Shown piece after piece: positions 54,531 through 63,100 of a DNA stretch of 64,000 nucleotides. The notes under the pieces were generated by a model. That model was not told the origin of the DNA. It did not search any database and saw nothing but the letters and a program-made list of their open reading frames with translations. Source of the stretch: an uncultured Ilumatobacter sp. (GTDB lineage: Bacteria > Actinomycetota > Acidimicrobiia > Acidimicrobiales > Ilumatobacteraceae); NCBI GenBank assembly GCA_937905835.1, contig CALCXK010000102.1, positions 34,597 to 98,596 on the forward strand, given 5' to 3'. Position 1 is the stretch's first letter; each line of letters begins with the position of its first letter. The position numbers and the translations under genes were made by a program.

Positions 54531-55532
54531 GTGTCAGCAACGCGACGTGTGTATGCCCCGGGTCGAGTCAACCTGATCGGTGAACACACCGACTACACGG
54601 GTGGCCTCGTGTTCCCGATGGCAATCGACCGCGGAACGACACTGACGTACACCACAACCGACGACTCGATCGAGCTGACATCGGGCGACGTGGCCGGCCG
54701 GGTCGACATCCCCCTTCCGTTCACAGGCTCGGCCGCCGAGGAGATCCCGGACTGGGGAACCTATGTGGCGGCAATAGCTGCCGAACTCAGCGCAACGACC
54801 GGACTGCGCGGACACCTTGTTTCCGACATCCCCGCAGGTGCCGGCTTGTCGTCGAGCGCAGCACTCGAATGCGCTGTTGCCCTCGCGCTTGGCTTCGACG
54901 GATCGCCACTGGAACTCGCGCAGGCCGCGCAACGCGCCGAGCATGCTGCAACCGGTGTGCCGACGGGGATCATGGATCAACTGTCCATCGCGGCCGGAGT
55001 CGCCGGGCACGCCACGCTGATCGACTGCCACAGCCTCAACGTCACCCCACATTCGATTCCCGGCGACATCGACGTCGTGGTGAAGTTCATCGCCCACCGT
55101 CGGCTGGTCGGCTCGGCCTACGCCGACCGGGTTGCTGAATGCGCGCGCGCCGAGGCCGACATCGGCCCGCTGCGACTTGCTTCACCCGACGACGTCGTTC
55201 GCGTCACCGACCCGATCGCCCGACGACGGGCCCGGCACGTGATCGCTGAGAATCTGCGCGTCGTCGAGTTCGCCACTGAACTGGCCGCAGGTAACTACGT
55301 TGCTGCGGGTCAGATCATGGTTAATGGGCACGCCAGCCTCCGCGACGACTTCGACACCTCCACCGACGAGATGGATACTGCAGTCAATGCGCTCAATGCA
55401 CTCCCAGGCGTGTTTGGAACACGGATGACCGGCGGTGGGTTTGGCGGATGCATCGTTGCGATCTGCGAGCGGGGCGCCCTTGCCGATGGCTGGGTTGTCA
55501 AGCCATCAGCGGGTGCCCGCCACCTCGCGTAA
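54531..55532 (+). CDS. galK: Galactokinase
   Basis: A 333-residue GHMP kinase. The galactokinase signature GRVNLIGEHTDYTGG is near residue 10. The phosphate-binding PAGAGLSSSAALE (about residues 100-112) and the C-terminal GTRMTGGGFGGCIVA complete the three motifs. It phosphorylates galactose in the Leloir pathway. The start is GTG at 54531; the longer in-frame start would overlap the divergent hydrolase gene. No other gal genes are adjacent. It overlaps the next gene tail to tail by 27 bases. Confidence 0.92.
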   Translation: MSATRRVYAPGRVNLIGEHTDYTGGLVFPMAIDRGTTLTYTTTDDSIELTSGDVAGRVDIPLPFTGSAAEEIPDWGTYVAAIAAELSATTGLRGHLVSDIPAGAGLSSSAALECAVALALGFDGSPLELAQAAQRAEHAATGVPTGIMDQLSIAAGVAGHATLIDCHSLNVTPHSIPGDIDVVVKFIAHRRLVGSAYADRVAECARAEADIGPLRLASPDDVVRVTDPIARRRARHVIAENLRVVEFATELAAGNYVAAGQIMVNGHASLRDDFDTSTDEMDTAVNALNALPGVFGTRMTGGGFGGCIVAICERGALADGWVVKPSAGARHLA

Positions 55533-56210
55533 CGCTTCGCCCAGGCGTCCGACCGCTCCGGGGGTTCTACTCCCCCACCAGAACAGGTCTTGCCCGTCCA
55601 CGCGCACAACCGAACTCGTCGGGAACGCCGCACGGAGCTCGTCGAGGTGGGCGTCGGAGAACTCGTACGGCTCCGACGGCACAGCAACAACATCGGGTGT
55701 GTCGACGTCGACAAGGAGCACCTCCGGATACGCGTTGGGCGCATCACCGGTCACCATGCGGCAGCCGAGATGAGCCAGAAGCGACCCGCCGTACGTGGCG
55801 GCCGAGATACTCATCCACGGACGTCGCCAGATCGGAACAAAGACGGACAGGCCCAGGGGCTCAACCTGTGGCAGTCGGGCAACCACAGTCGGACCTCCGA
55901 CGATCGCGGACAGGTCGACAACGACGCTCATCGCTGAGGCAATGTCTGTGACGTTGCTGACGAAAAGTTTGAGGCCTGCCGCCTCGAACGCCTTGGCGTC
56001 CTCTCGACGATTCTCTTCTCGGTCGAGCACCACAAGGTCGGGTCCAAGGTCGACGATCGCAGCGATATCAGGGTTCTTCGTCCCACCGAAGTGAGCGATG
56101 GCTGGCTGCTCGCAGAACCTCGTACATCCAACCACATCAGCGCCGAGTACGAGCAGCGTTTCTGTGCTCGATGGCACCAGGCTGACGACCCGAGGCGGCG
56201 GCGACGACAC
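55506..56210 (-). CDS. BtuF/TroA-like helical-backbone metal receptor without signal peptide
   Basis: A 234-residue protein with the periplasmic-binding fold of BtuF-type receptors: RVVSLVPSSTETLLVLGA at the start, VVGCTRFCEQP, IVDLGPDLVVLDREENRRED. It has no signal peptide or lipobox and no ABC transporter genes beside it, so it may stay in the cytoplasm. Cobalamin, corrinoid or heme binding is possible but unproven. The last 27 bases overlap galK, end to end. Confidence 0.75.
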   Translation of the reverse strand: MSSPPPRVVSLVPSSTETLLVLGADVVGCTRFCEQPAIAHFGGTKNPDIAAIVDLGPDLVVLDREENRREDAKAFEAAGLKLFVSNVTDIASAMSVVVDLSAIVGGPTVVARLPQVEPLGLSVFVPIWRRPWMSISAATYGGSLLAHLGCRMVTGDAPNAYPEVLLVDVDTPDVVAVPSEPYEFSDAHLDELRAAFPTSSVVRVDGQDLFWWGSRTPGAVGRLGEALREVAGTR

Positions 56211-56211
56211 G

Positions 56212-56826
56212 TCAGCTACCGAGCAGCTTGTCTTTCTGCGACCGGAACTCCTCGGGCGTCAGCGTGCCGCGGTCGAGCATGCCTTCGAGCTTTTCAAGCT
56301 GCGAGGCCACGTCGGTCGCCGAGTTACCGGTGAAGCGGCGTTTCTCGTTCTCTTCCATCTGCGAGTGGATCAGGTTCTGCACGCGGTCAGGATGTCGAAT
56401 GTCACTGAAAAGCTGTTGACCGTCTTCGCCACCTGACTCAATCAGCAGGTCGCCCGAACCGGTCATCCGTTCAAAGATGCTCTGACTGAAGTGGACCGTG
56501 TTGACTCGTTCCAGCGGGATCTCGACACCCATCTTGGCGAGCACACCAGCACGGAAGATCAGCCGGTCGGAGGTGATCACGAAGTTCGTGGTCATCCATT
56601 TGAGGTATCGCACGACGACCCAGATGGCACTGATGATAATCAGGACGATCATCAACCATTTCAAGATGTCACCGAACGTGCCGCTGACATCGGAGACGAG
56701 GGCGATGATCCCGAGAATGATCGACCCGACAAGGGCTGCGACCGGTTGGGCAAAGTACCACCAATGGGGGTGGAGGTCGACCGCAACGGTTTCGTAGTCG
56801 TTGAGCAACTTCTTGGGATACGGCAT
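56212..56826 (-). CDS. Membrane PH-domain (bPH2) protein with SHOCT tail
   Basis: A 204-residue protein with two hydrophobic helices (about residues 26-47 and 54-75). A YdbS-like bacterial PH domain follows (TNFVITSDRLIFRAGVLAKMG, IPLERVNTVHFSQSIFERM). It ends in a short SHOCT-type segment (LEKLEGMLDRGTLTPEEF). The role is unknown; related proteins are linked to membrane stress. Its first 19 codons are copied upstream of the second acyltransferase gene. It is divergent from that gene family, with 37 bases between starts. Confidence 0.82.
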   Translation of the reverse strand: MPYPKKLLNDYETVAVDLHPHWWYFAQPVAALVGSIILGIIALVSDVSGTFGDILKWLMIVLIIISAIWVVVRYLKWMTTNFVITSDRLIFRAGVLAKMGVEIPLERVNTVHFSQSIFERMTGSGDLLIESGGEDGQQLFSDIRHPDRVQNLIHSQMEENEKRRFTGNSATDVASQLEKLEGMLDRGTLTPEEFRSQKDKLLGS

Positions 56827-57912
56827 ACCGTCAGCGTACCCAACCCCGCACTATCGTTGAGAGATGACCGATGGTCTGACGACCTCGTTCGTTCATGTGC
56901 CGAGTCTCGACGGCCTCCGCGGGGTCGCTGTCGCTTCCGTCGTCGTCTATCACCTCTGGCCCGCGGTCTTGCCAGGCGGCTTCATCGGCGTCGACGTGTT
57001 CTTCGTCCTCTCGGGCTTCTTGCTCACCTCACTGCTCGTCAGAGAGGTCGACGCCACCGGCAAGATCCGTCTCGGTCGGTTCTTCGTCCGACGGACGCGA
57101 CGACTGCTTCCGGCGATGCTGCTCATGCTCACCACGCTCGCGATCTATGCCGCAGCGTGGGCAAACACCGTCGAATTGGAGCGTCTCCGGCGACATGGCC
57201 TCGCAGCTCTCCTGTACGCAGCAAACTGGTTATTCATCAGTGATGGCACCACGTACACCGATGTCGTGGCTGGCGTATCGCCGCTGCGACACGTGTGGTC
57301 ATTGTCGATCGAAGAACAGTTCTACGTCATGCTCGCCGGAGCAATCGCGCTCGCTGCAGCGTTCACGGCGACGCGACGCTATGTGATCGTCGGATCGGTC
57401 GTCCTCGGCGCAGTGAGTGCTCTGTGGATGATCATCTTGAGCATCAACGGCAGTTCGGTCGACCGCCTGTACTTCGGTGCAGACACCCGGGCTCAGGCGC
57501 TCCTCATCGGCGCAGCCCTCGGCGCAACATTGCGGGGGGTCCCCGTCGCAGGATCACGACGAACGTCGGCGGTTGCATTGCTGTCGGTCGCCGTATTGAT
57601 CGTTGTCTCCGCCACCGCGTCCGAGAGTTCCACGTGGATGTACCGCGGCGGCTTCGCGCTGACCGCACTCGCAGCAGGCATGGTCATTGTCGGCGCGCCA
57701 GCGACTCCGTGGATCCGCCAGGCGCTTGAATGGCGACCTCTGCGCCTCCTCGGCATCATCTCGTACGGTGTGTACCTCTGGCACTGGCCCGTCCTCGTCA
57801 TTCTCGATGAAGCTCGACTGGGTCTTGATGGCTCCGCACATCGACTCGTCGTCCTCGCCGTGACGCTGATCGTCGCAACTTTGTCGTACCGATTGGTCGA
57901 ACGGCCGATTCG
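56770..57912. repeat. Long direct repeat, copy 1 (1143 bp)
   Basis: Matches 58965-60107 at a constant offset of 2195 bases, with no mismatch that I could see. It covers the first 19 codons of the PH-domain gene on the minus strand, the 37-base divergent promoter region, and the first 349 codons of the acyltransferase gene. The match stops abruptly after CGGCCGATTCG. Confidence 0.9.
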
Positions 57913-58960
57913 TGCAGGAGCGATCGGCCGTCGATGGGGTAATCGATCGCTCACGTTCGGCCCAACGGCCACCGTGGCAGTTGCGGGACTGCTCGTCATG
58001 GCCACCATCGGCCCACCGAGCCTTGGAGCCGACACCGGAGACGTCGACGCAGCGGGCTCGCCAGTCGAGATTGGTGCCGAGATCGAATTCGCCGAGCCAT
58101 CACAAGCAAGCCAGCCAACGACGCCCAAGCTCTCGGTGCCGACGATAATCGTGACTCACTCGACCACCGTTCCGGCGGAGACTACTTCAACGATCAGCAT
58201 CAATGGCAGCACGACCACGAGTACCACCGTTGCCGAACGGGCTCCGGGACCGATCCGAGTCGCCGCGCTCGGAGATTCCGTGATGCACACGATGATCGGT
58301 GGACGATTACTCACTGGGCTAGAGGCCGCTCCGTGGGACCCGGTCGATTCAGTGTTCCAGCCAGAACGAATAGAGATTCGCAGCGTTGCTCGAGCCGCAT
58401 GCTCGCTCCTGCCTGGTGATGTCGCACTGCAGCTACTCGACGGCGAGTATCGAACCTTGTCGATGTCGAGCGCTTGCGGCGACTGGCAGGGCGACCTCGA
58501 CGATGCCGTCATCAACGATGCCGGTGATGCTGATGTCGTGATGGTTCTGCTGTCCAATGATCTCGAGGATCGCCTGATCGATGGCTCGATCGTGCCATTC
58601 GGTTCGTTGGCTCACGCAGCGCTGCTCGTCGACCTGTTCGATCGCATTCGAGACGACATCGCTGGCACCCCGTTGGTTCTCGTCGCACCAGCACCGCGGA
58701 TGATCGCCGGCACGACGGATGCCAAGTCGGACCGGGAGCAGCAGCTCGTCCAACTCTTCGACGGTTACGCCAAAACGCGCGACGACGTGCACGTCGTCGA
58801 CGTCGGCGCCGTGTTGTGCCCCGACGGCGACTGCGCCAACCCGCTCGGGCAGTTCAAGCCAGAGTGGCGATTTGACGGCCTGCATTTCAGTGAAATCGGA
58901 GCGATTTGGATGGCTAACTGGCTCACACCCCAGCTCGAAGCGATCGCCGCGCACAGTTGA
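56864..58960 (+). CDS. Acyltransferase-3 / SGNH fusion, copy 1 (OafA-like)
   Basis: A 698-residue membrane O-acyltransferase. Residues 1 to about 350 are the acyltransferase-3 domain with about ten helices: the conserved LDGLRGVAVASVVVYHLWP, a DVFFVLSGFLLTSLL segment, RRLLPAMLL, and YGVYLWHWPVLVIL. After a Thr/Ser-rich linker (about 380-455) comes an SGNH hydrolase-like domain with AALGDSVMHTMIGG and the terminal DGLHFS. It probably acetylates or acylates extracellular glycan. The SGNH half differs strongly from that of copy 2, while the first 349 residues are identical. Confidence 0.9.
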   Translation: MTDGLTTSFVHVPSLDGLRGVAVASVVVYHLWPAVLPGGFIGVDVFFVLSGFLLTSLLVREVDATGKIRLGRFFVRRTRRLLPAMLLMLTTLAIYAAAWANTVELERLRRHGLAALLYAANWLFISDGTTYTDVVAGVSPLRHVWSLSIEEQFYVMLAGAIALAAAFTATRRYVIVGSVVLGAVSALWMIILSINGSSVDRLYFGADTRAQALLIGAALGATLRGVPVAGSRRTSAVALLSVAVLIVVSATASESSTWMYRGGFALTALAAGMVIVGAPATPWIRQALEWRPLRLLGIISYGVYLWHWPVLVILDEARLGLDGSAHRLVVLAVTLIVATLSYRLVERPIRAGAIGRRWGNRSLTFGPTATVAVAGLLVMATIGPPSLGADTGDVDAAGSPVEIGAEIEFAEPSQASQPTTPKLSVPTIIVTHSTTVPAETTSTISINGSTTTSTTVAERAPGPIRVAALGDSVMHTMIGGRLLTGLEAAPWDPVDSVFQPERIEIRSVARAACSLLPGDVALQLLDGEYRTLSMSSACGDWQGDLDDAVINDAGDADVVMVLLSNDLEDRLIDGSIVPFGSLAHAALLVDLFDRIRDDIAGTPLVLVAPAPRMIAGTTDAKSDREQQLVQLFDGYAKTRDDVHVVDVGAVLCPDGDCANPLGQFKPEWRFDGLHFSEIGAIWMANWLTPQLEAIAAHS
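58897..58940. repeat. 44-bp identical 3' block, copy 1
   Basis: Identical to 61056-61099. It encodes GAIWMANWLTPQLE near the end of both acyltransferase genes. The surrounding SGNH-domain sequence differs, so identity at synonymous positions here suggests exchange rather than protein constraint alone. Confidence 0.85.
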
Positions 58961-59021
58961 CAACGTGGAGGTCGACCGCAACGGTTTCGTAGTCGTTGAG
59001 CAACTTCTTGGGATACGGCAT
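58923..59021 (-). pseudogene. Truncated copy of the PH-domain gene start
   Basis: The duplicated segment carries the native start and the first 19 codons (MPYPKKLLNDYETVAVDLH) of the PH-domain gene. They then run into 13 unrelated codons and stop at 58923. This is the duplication scar. It shows that copy 2 was derived from the copy 1 region rather than the reverse. The start signal is probably still active, but the product would be only 32 residues. Confidence 0.85.
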
Positions 59022-60107
59022 ACCGTCAGCGTACCCAACCCCGCACTATCGTTGAGAGATGACCGATGGTCTGACGACCTCGTTCGTTCATGTGCCGAGT
59101 CTCGACGGCCTCCGCGGGGTCGCTGTCGCTTCCGTCGTCGTCTATCACCTCTGGCCCGCGGTCTTGCCAGGCGGCTTCATCGGCGTCGACGTGTTCTTCG
59201 TCCTCTCGGGCTTCTTGCTCACCTCACTGCTCGTCAGAGAGGTCGACGCCACCGGCAAGATCCGTCTCGGTCGGTTCTTCGTCCGACGGACGCGACGACT
59301 GCTTCCGGCGATGCTGCTCATGCTCACCACGCTCGCGATCTATGCCGCAGCGTGGGCAAACACCGTCGAATTGGAGCGTCTCCGGCGACATGGCCTCGCA
59401 GCTCTCCTGTACGCAGCAAACTGGTTATTCATCAGTGATGGCACCACGTACACCGATGTCGTGGCTGGCGTATCGCCGCTGCGACACGTGTGGTCATTGT
59501 CGATCGAAGAACAGTTCTACGTCATGCTCGCCGGAGCAATCGCGCTCGCTGCAGCGTTCACGGCGACGCGACGCTATGTGATCGTCGGATCGGTCGTCCT
59601 CGGCGCAGTGAGTGCTCTGTGGATGATCATCTTGAGCATCAACGGCAGTTCGGTCGACCGCCTGTACTTCGGTGCAGACACCCGGGCTCAGGCGCTCCTC
59701 ATCGGCGCAGCCCTCGGCGCAACATTGCGGGGGGTCCCCGTCGCAGGATCACGACGAACGTCGGCGGTTGCATTGCTGTCGGTCGCCGTATTGATCGTTG
59801 TCTCCGCCACCGCGTCCGAGAGTTCCACGTGGATGTACCGCGGCGGCTTCGCGCTGACCGCACTCGCAGCAGGCATGGTCATTGTCGGCGCGCCAGCGAC
59901 TCCGTGGATCCGCCAGGCGCTTGAATGGCGACCTCTGCGCCTCCTCGGCATCATCTCGTACGGTGTGTACCTCTGGCACTGGCCCGTCCTCGTCATTCTC
60001 GATGAAGCTCGACTGGGTCTTGATGGCTCCGCACATCGACTCGTCGTCCTCGCCGTGACGCTGATCGTCGCAACTTTGTCGTACCGATTGGTCGAACGGC
60101 CGATTCG
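58965..60107. repeat. Long direct repeat, copy 2 (1143 bp)
   Basis: The second copy of the 56770-57912 segment. On its left, the junction is in GTGGA, which also occurs at the uvrD2 start (ACAACGTGGA) and at the left edge of copy 1. This short shared sequence may have been the crossover point of the tandem duplication. Confidence 0.9.
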
Positions 60108-61119
60108 ACAGGGCGCACTCGGTGACCGCTTGGGCCCTCGGTCCATCGCCGTCGGTCCTGCCTTCACCGCCGCTGTAGCCGCTGCCTTGATCATCGCCAC
60201 CGTCGGACCCGCCACCTTGGGCGCTGCAGACAGCGAACCGACCGTCGAGATCGGCGCGACGATCGTCTTCGAGGACCCACGCCCGACGTTGGCGCTGGCG
60301 GACACAGCCGAGACCGCCTCGCCGACCACGAGTACTGTGCCGACCGCGACCAGCGGCTCCGTCATCACCACCAGTTCAACGGTGCTCAATCGCTTGCCTC
60401 GACCAACTCGCGTCGCTGTTGTCGGCGACTCGGTGATGCACACCATGATCGGAGGCCGACTGCTGAGCGATCTGCAATTCGAACCATGGACGGTTGCCGA
60501 CACAGTCTTCGACACCGACCGCATCCAGATCCACAACGTCGCACGACCCCTGTGCTCGTTCCTGCCTGGCGATATCGCGTTCGAACAATTCGACGGAAGT
60601 TACGAGTCTGTCTCACTGGCACAATTTTGCGGTGACTGGCGAAGCGACCTGCGCGACGCAATAGAGCGCGGTACGGACCCTGTCGACATCGTGATGGTGC
60701 TGCTGACCAACGACCTCGAAGATCGCCGGGTCGACGAGTCAATCCTCACGCTCGGGTCAGCCGAGCACACCTCACTCCTTATCGACTTCGTCGATGAGGT
60801 CCGGGCCCAGACCGCTGCGGTAGACGCTGCGCTCGTACTCCTCGTGCCGGCGCCGAGATTGGAGATCGGCACCACCGATGCCATGTGGGACCGAGAGGCC
60901 AGGGTTCGTACCGTGTTCGAGAGCTACGCCAGCACTCACTCCGACGTCTCCATCATCGATGCCGGCCGAGTTCTGTGCCCCGCAGGAAACTGTGCGGAGC
61001 CGCTCGGAAACTTTGATCCCATCTGGCGGTACGACGGGCTGCACTTCAACCGCAGCGGAGCGATTTGGATGGCTAACTGGCTCACACCCCAGCTCGAAGA
61101 GATTGCCGCGTACAGTTGA
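59059..61119 (+). CDS. Acyltransferase-3 / SGNH fusion, copy 2 (OafA-like)
   Basis: A 686-residue paralog of the preceding gene. Residues 1-349 are the same as copy 1, then RQGALGDRLGPRS replaces RAGAIGRRWGNRS. The Thr/Ser linker and the SGNH domain (VGDSVMHTMIGG, ending YDGLHFNRS) are roughly half identical to copy 1. The acyl-donor membrane machinery should therefore be equivalent, and the extracellular acceptor part may differ. The promoter region is also a copy. uvrD2 starts 4 bases after its stop. Confidence 0.9.
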   Translation: MTDGLTTSFVHVPSLDGLRGVAVASVVVYHLWPAVLPGGFIGVDVFFVLSGFLLTSLLVREVDATGKIRLGRFFVRRTRRLLPAMLLMLTTLAIYAAAWANTVELERLRRHGLAALLYAANWLFISDGTTYTDVVAGVSPLRHVWSLSIEEQFYVMLAGAIALAAAFTATRRYVIVGSVVLGAVSALWMIILSINGSSVDRLYFGADTRAQALLIGAALGATLRGVPVAGSRRTSAVALLSVAVLIVVSATASESSTWMYRGGFALTALAAGMVIVGAPATPWIRQALEWRPLRLLGIISYGVYLWHWPVLVILDEARLGLDGSAHRLVVLAVTLIVATLSYRLVERPIRQGALGDRLGPRSIAVGPAFTAAVAAALIIATVGPATLGAADSEPTVEIGATIVFEDPRPTLALADTAETASPTTSTVPTATSGSVITTSSTVLNRLPRPTRVAVVGDSVMHTMIGGRLLSDLQFEPWTVADTVFDTDRIQIHNVARPLCSFLPGDIAFEQFDGSYESVSLAQFCGDWRSDLRDAIERGTDPVDIVMVLLTNDLEDRRVDESILTLGSAEHTSLLIDFVDEVRAQTAAVDAALVLLVPAPRLEIGTTDAMWDREARVRTVFESYASTHSDVSIIDAGRVLCPAGNCAEPLGNFDPIWRYDGLHFNRSGAIWMANWLTPQLEEIAAYS
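61056..61099. repeat. 44-bp identical 3' block, copy 2
   Basis: Identical to 58897-58940, at the same place relative to the gene end. After it the two copies differ again at a few positions before the shared TTGACAACGTGGA. Confidence 0.85.
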
Positions 61120-61123
61120 CAAC

Positions 61124-63100
61124 GTGGATGCCGACGCGCTGATCGCCGACCTCGATGCCGACCAGCGCGCCGCGGTCACTGCCGAGTCGCATCTGGTCGC
61201 GGTCATCGCGGGCGCTGGGTCGGGTAAAACCCGCGTCCTGACCCGCCGCATCGCGTGGCGCGTCGCCACCGAGAAGGCTGATGCGCGCCACACCTTGGCA
61301 CTCACGTTCACCCGTGAGGCTGCCGGGGAACTCCGACGGCGACTGTCGCGCCTGGGCATGCGCGATCGCGTTGAGGCGGGCACGTTCCACTCGGTGATGC
61401 TTGCCGTGCTCCAACAACGTTGGAACGACACAAACCGTCAGCCACGCACGGTCGTTCCTGACCGGCGCCGCCTCGTCGGCGATGTGCTCGACGGATCACA
61501 GCGCCGTGGCATCGATGGCCTCCTCGGCGAGATCGACTGGGCCACCGCCCGCGGCATCCGCGCAAGCGACTATGCAGCCCGGGCACGCCGAGCGCAACGC
61601 AGCCCATCAGCTGGTATCGAGCGCGCCGCCGCCGTCTTCAATGACTTCGAACAGCTCAAACGCAAGCGCGGCATCATCGACTTCGACGACGTCCTTTCGC
61701 TGGTGATCACCGAAATGGAATACGACACGGGGTTCGCTGATGGGTTGCGATGGCGATTTCGACATCTCCTTGTCGACGAGGCCCAGGACCTCAACCCTTT
61801 GCAGCATCGCCTCGTCGATCTGCTGCGGGCGGGCCGCGACGATCTGTTCATCGTGGGTGACCCGGCACAGGCCATTTATGGATTCAACGGCGCCGACCCG
61901 ACGCTGCTCGTCGACGTCGAACGGCGCTTCCCCGGCGTCGAGGTGGTCCGGCTCCCTGTCAACCATCGCTGTACCCCACAGATCGTGCGGACCGGTGTCC
62001 AGGTACTCGCTGCAGCCGAACAGCCGACTGAGCTGGTGTCGAACCGTAGTGACGGGCCGGTCGTCGAACGGTTAGCTGGAGACGACGAAGAAGCCGAAGC
62101 ACGTTTGGTTGCCGGTTCAATCGTCCGCCTTGATCCGAACCTGATCCGTTCGGGGGCGGTGGCAGTACTGGCTCGCACCAATGCCCAACTCAGCACGTTC
62201 GGCACCGCGCTCGGCTCACTCGGCATCCCGGTGCGCCGCTCCGCAACTGCCTCCGGAACCCCTCTGCAAGTTGCCGTTCGTCAAGCCTCCATGCTCGGCT
62301 CTGCCTCCCAACTCCGGGCGTGGGCCCACGACATGCTCGACGCGCACGACGCGCTACTCACAGTGCAAGCCGAACAGGCCATTGCCCACGAGGGGGTCGA
62401 CCGCCGCACCAAAGCCCAGGCCGACCGAGCCGTCGACGAGTTGGAAGCCGAGCGGCGCGTCGCCACGGTCTTACTCGACTACCTCCGTGACCAGCAGTTG
62501 GGCGACGGCGCCGGTTTCCGATCCTGGGTAGCAATGACCAACCCATTCGACGATCGATCGACCGACGGTGTCGACCTCCTGACATTCCACGCATCCAAGG
62601 GACGCGAATGGCATGCCGTGTACGTCACCGGCGTCGAAACGAGCCTCGTGCCGCACAAGTCAGCGACCACCGCTGCGACTCGCGCCGAGGAAGGCCGGTT
62701 GCTGTACGTGGCTGCGACGCGAGCATCCGACCGGCTCACGTTCAGCTGGGCCGAGCGTCGGGGCGGCTATGCCCGCAAGCCGAGCCCGTTCATGAGCGCC
62801 CTTGACCTCAGCGAGCCCGAGGCGACGCGACCACCGAGCACACTTCGCCGGCGTCGCGCCAAAATCGATCCCCTCCTCGCGGCCCTACAGAAATGGCGAG
62901 ACATCGCGGCGCGTCAGGCCGCCGTGCTCCCGATCCAACTGTGCAGCGATCGTGACCTGAAGGCCATCGCCCGTACCAAGCCGACCACCGTGGCCGAATT
63001 GGCAACCGCGACTTCATTCGGCGCCATGATGGCCGAGCGGTTGAGCGAACAGATCTTGCCGCTCGTTGCTCAGTCGAAGTCGACGATCACCGGCGCATGA
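61124..63100 (+). CDS. uvrD2: UvrD/Rep-type helicase with HRDC-like C-terminus (UvrD2-like)
   Basis: A 658-residue superfamily-1A DNA helicase. Motif I is AGAGSGKTRVLTRRI, motif II LLVDEAQDLNPLQHRL, motif III FIVGDPAQAIYGFNGADP, motif V HASKGREWHAVYVTG and motif VI YVAATRASDRL. The end (about residues 590-650, ALQKWRDIAARQAAVLP and KPTTVAELATATS) is an HRDC-like domain, as in actinobacterial UvrD2. GTG 61124 is the first sensible start; a longer ORF lies out of context within the acyltransferase gene. It overlaps xthA tail to tail by 31 bases. Confidence 0.9.
   Translation: MDADALIADLDADQRAAVTAESHLVAVIAGAGSGKTRVLTRRIAWRVATEKADARHTLALTFTREAAGELRRRLSRLGMRDRVEAGTFHSVMLAVLQQRWNDTNRQPRTVVPDRRRLVGDVLDGSQRRGIDGLLGEIDWATARGIRASDYAARARRAQRSPSAGIERAAAVFNDFEQLKRKRGIIDFDDVLSLVITEMEYDTGFADGLRWRFRHLLVDEAQDLNPLQHRLVDLLRAGRDDLFIVGDPAQAIYGFNGADPTLLVDVERRFPGVEVVRLPVNHRCTPQIVRTGVQVLAAAEQPTELVSNRSDGPVVERLAGDDEEAEARLVAGSIVRLDPNLIRSGAVAVLARTNAQLSTFGTALGSLGIPVRRSATASGTPLQVAVRQASMLGSASQLRAWAHDMLDAHDALLTVQAEQAIAHEGVDRRTKAQADRAVDELEAERRVATVLLDYLRDQQLGDGAGFRSWVAMTNPFDDRSTDGVDLLTFHASKGREWHAVYVTGVETSLVPHKSATTAATRAEEGRLLYVAATRASDRLTFSWAERRGGYARKPSPFMSALDLSEPEATRPPSTLRRRRAKIDPLLAALQKWRDIAARQAAVLPIQLCSDRDLKAIARTKPTTVAELATATSFGAMMAERLSEQILPLVAQSKSTITGA

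Noticed and set aside
56770..61128. Transposon or integrated element as the cause of the acyltransferase duplication
   Set aside because: There is no transposase, terminal inverted repeat or target-site duplication. The edges lie in a short shared GTGGA.
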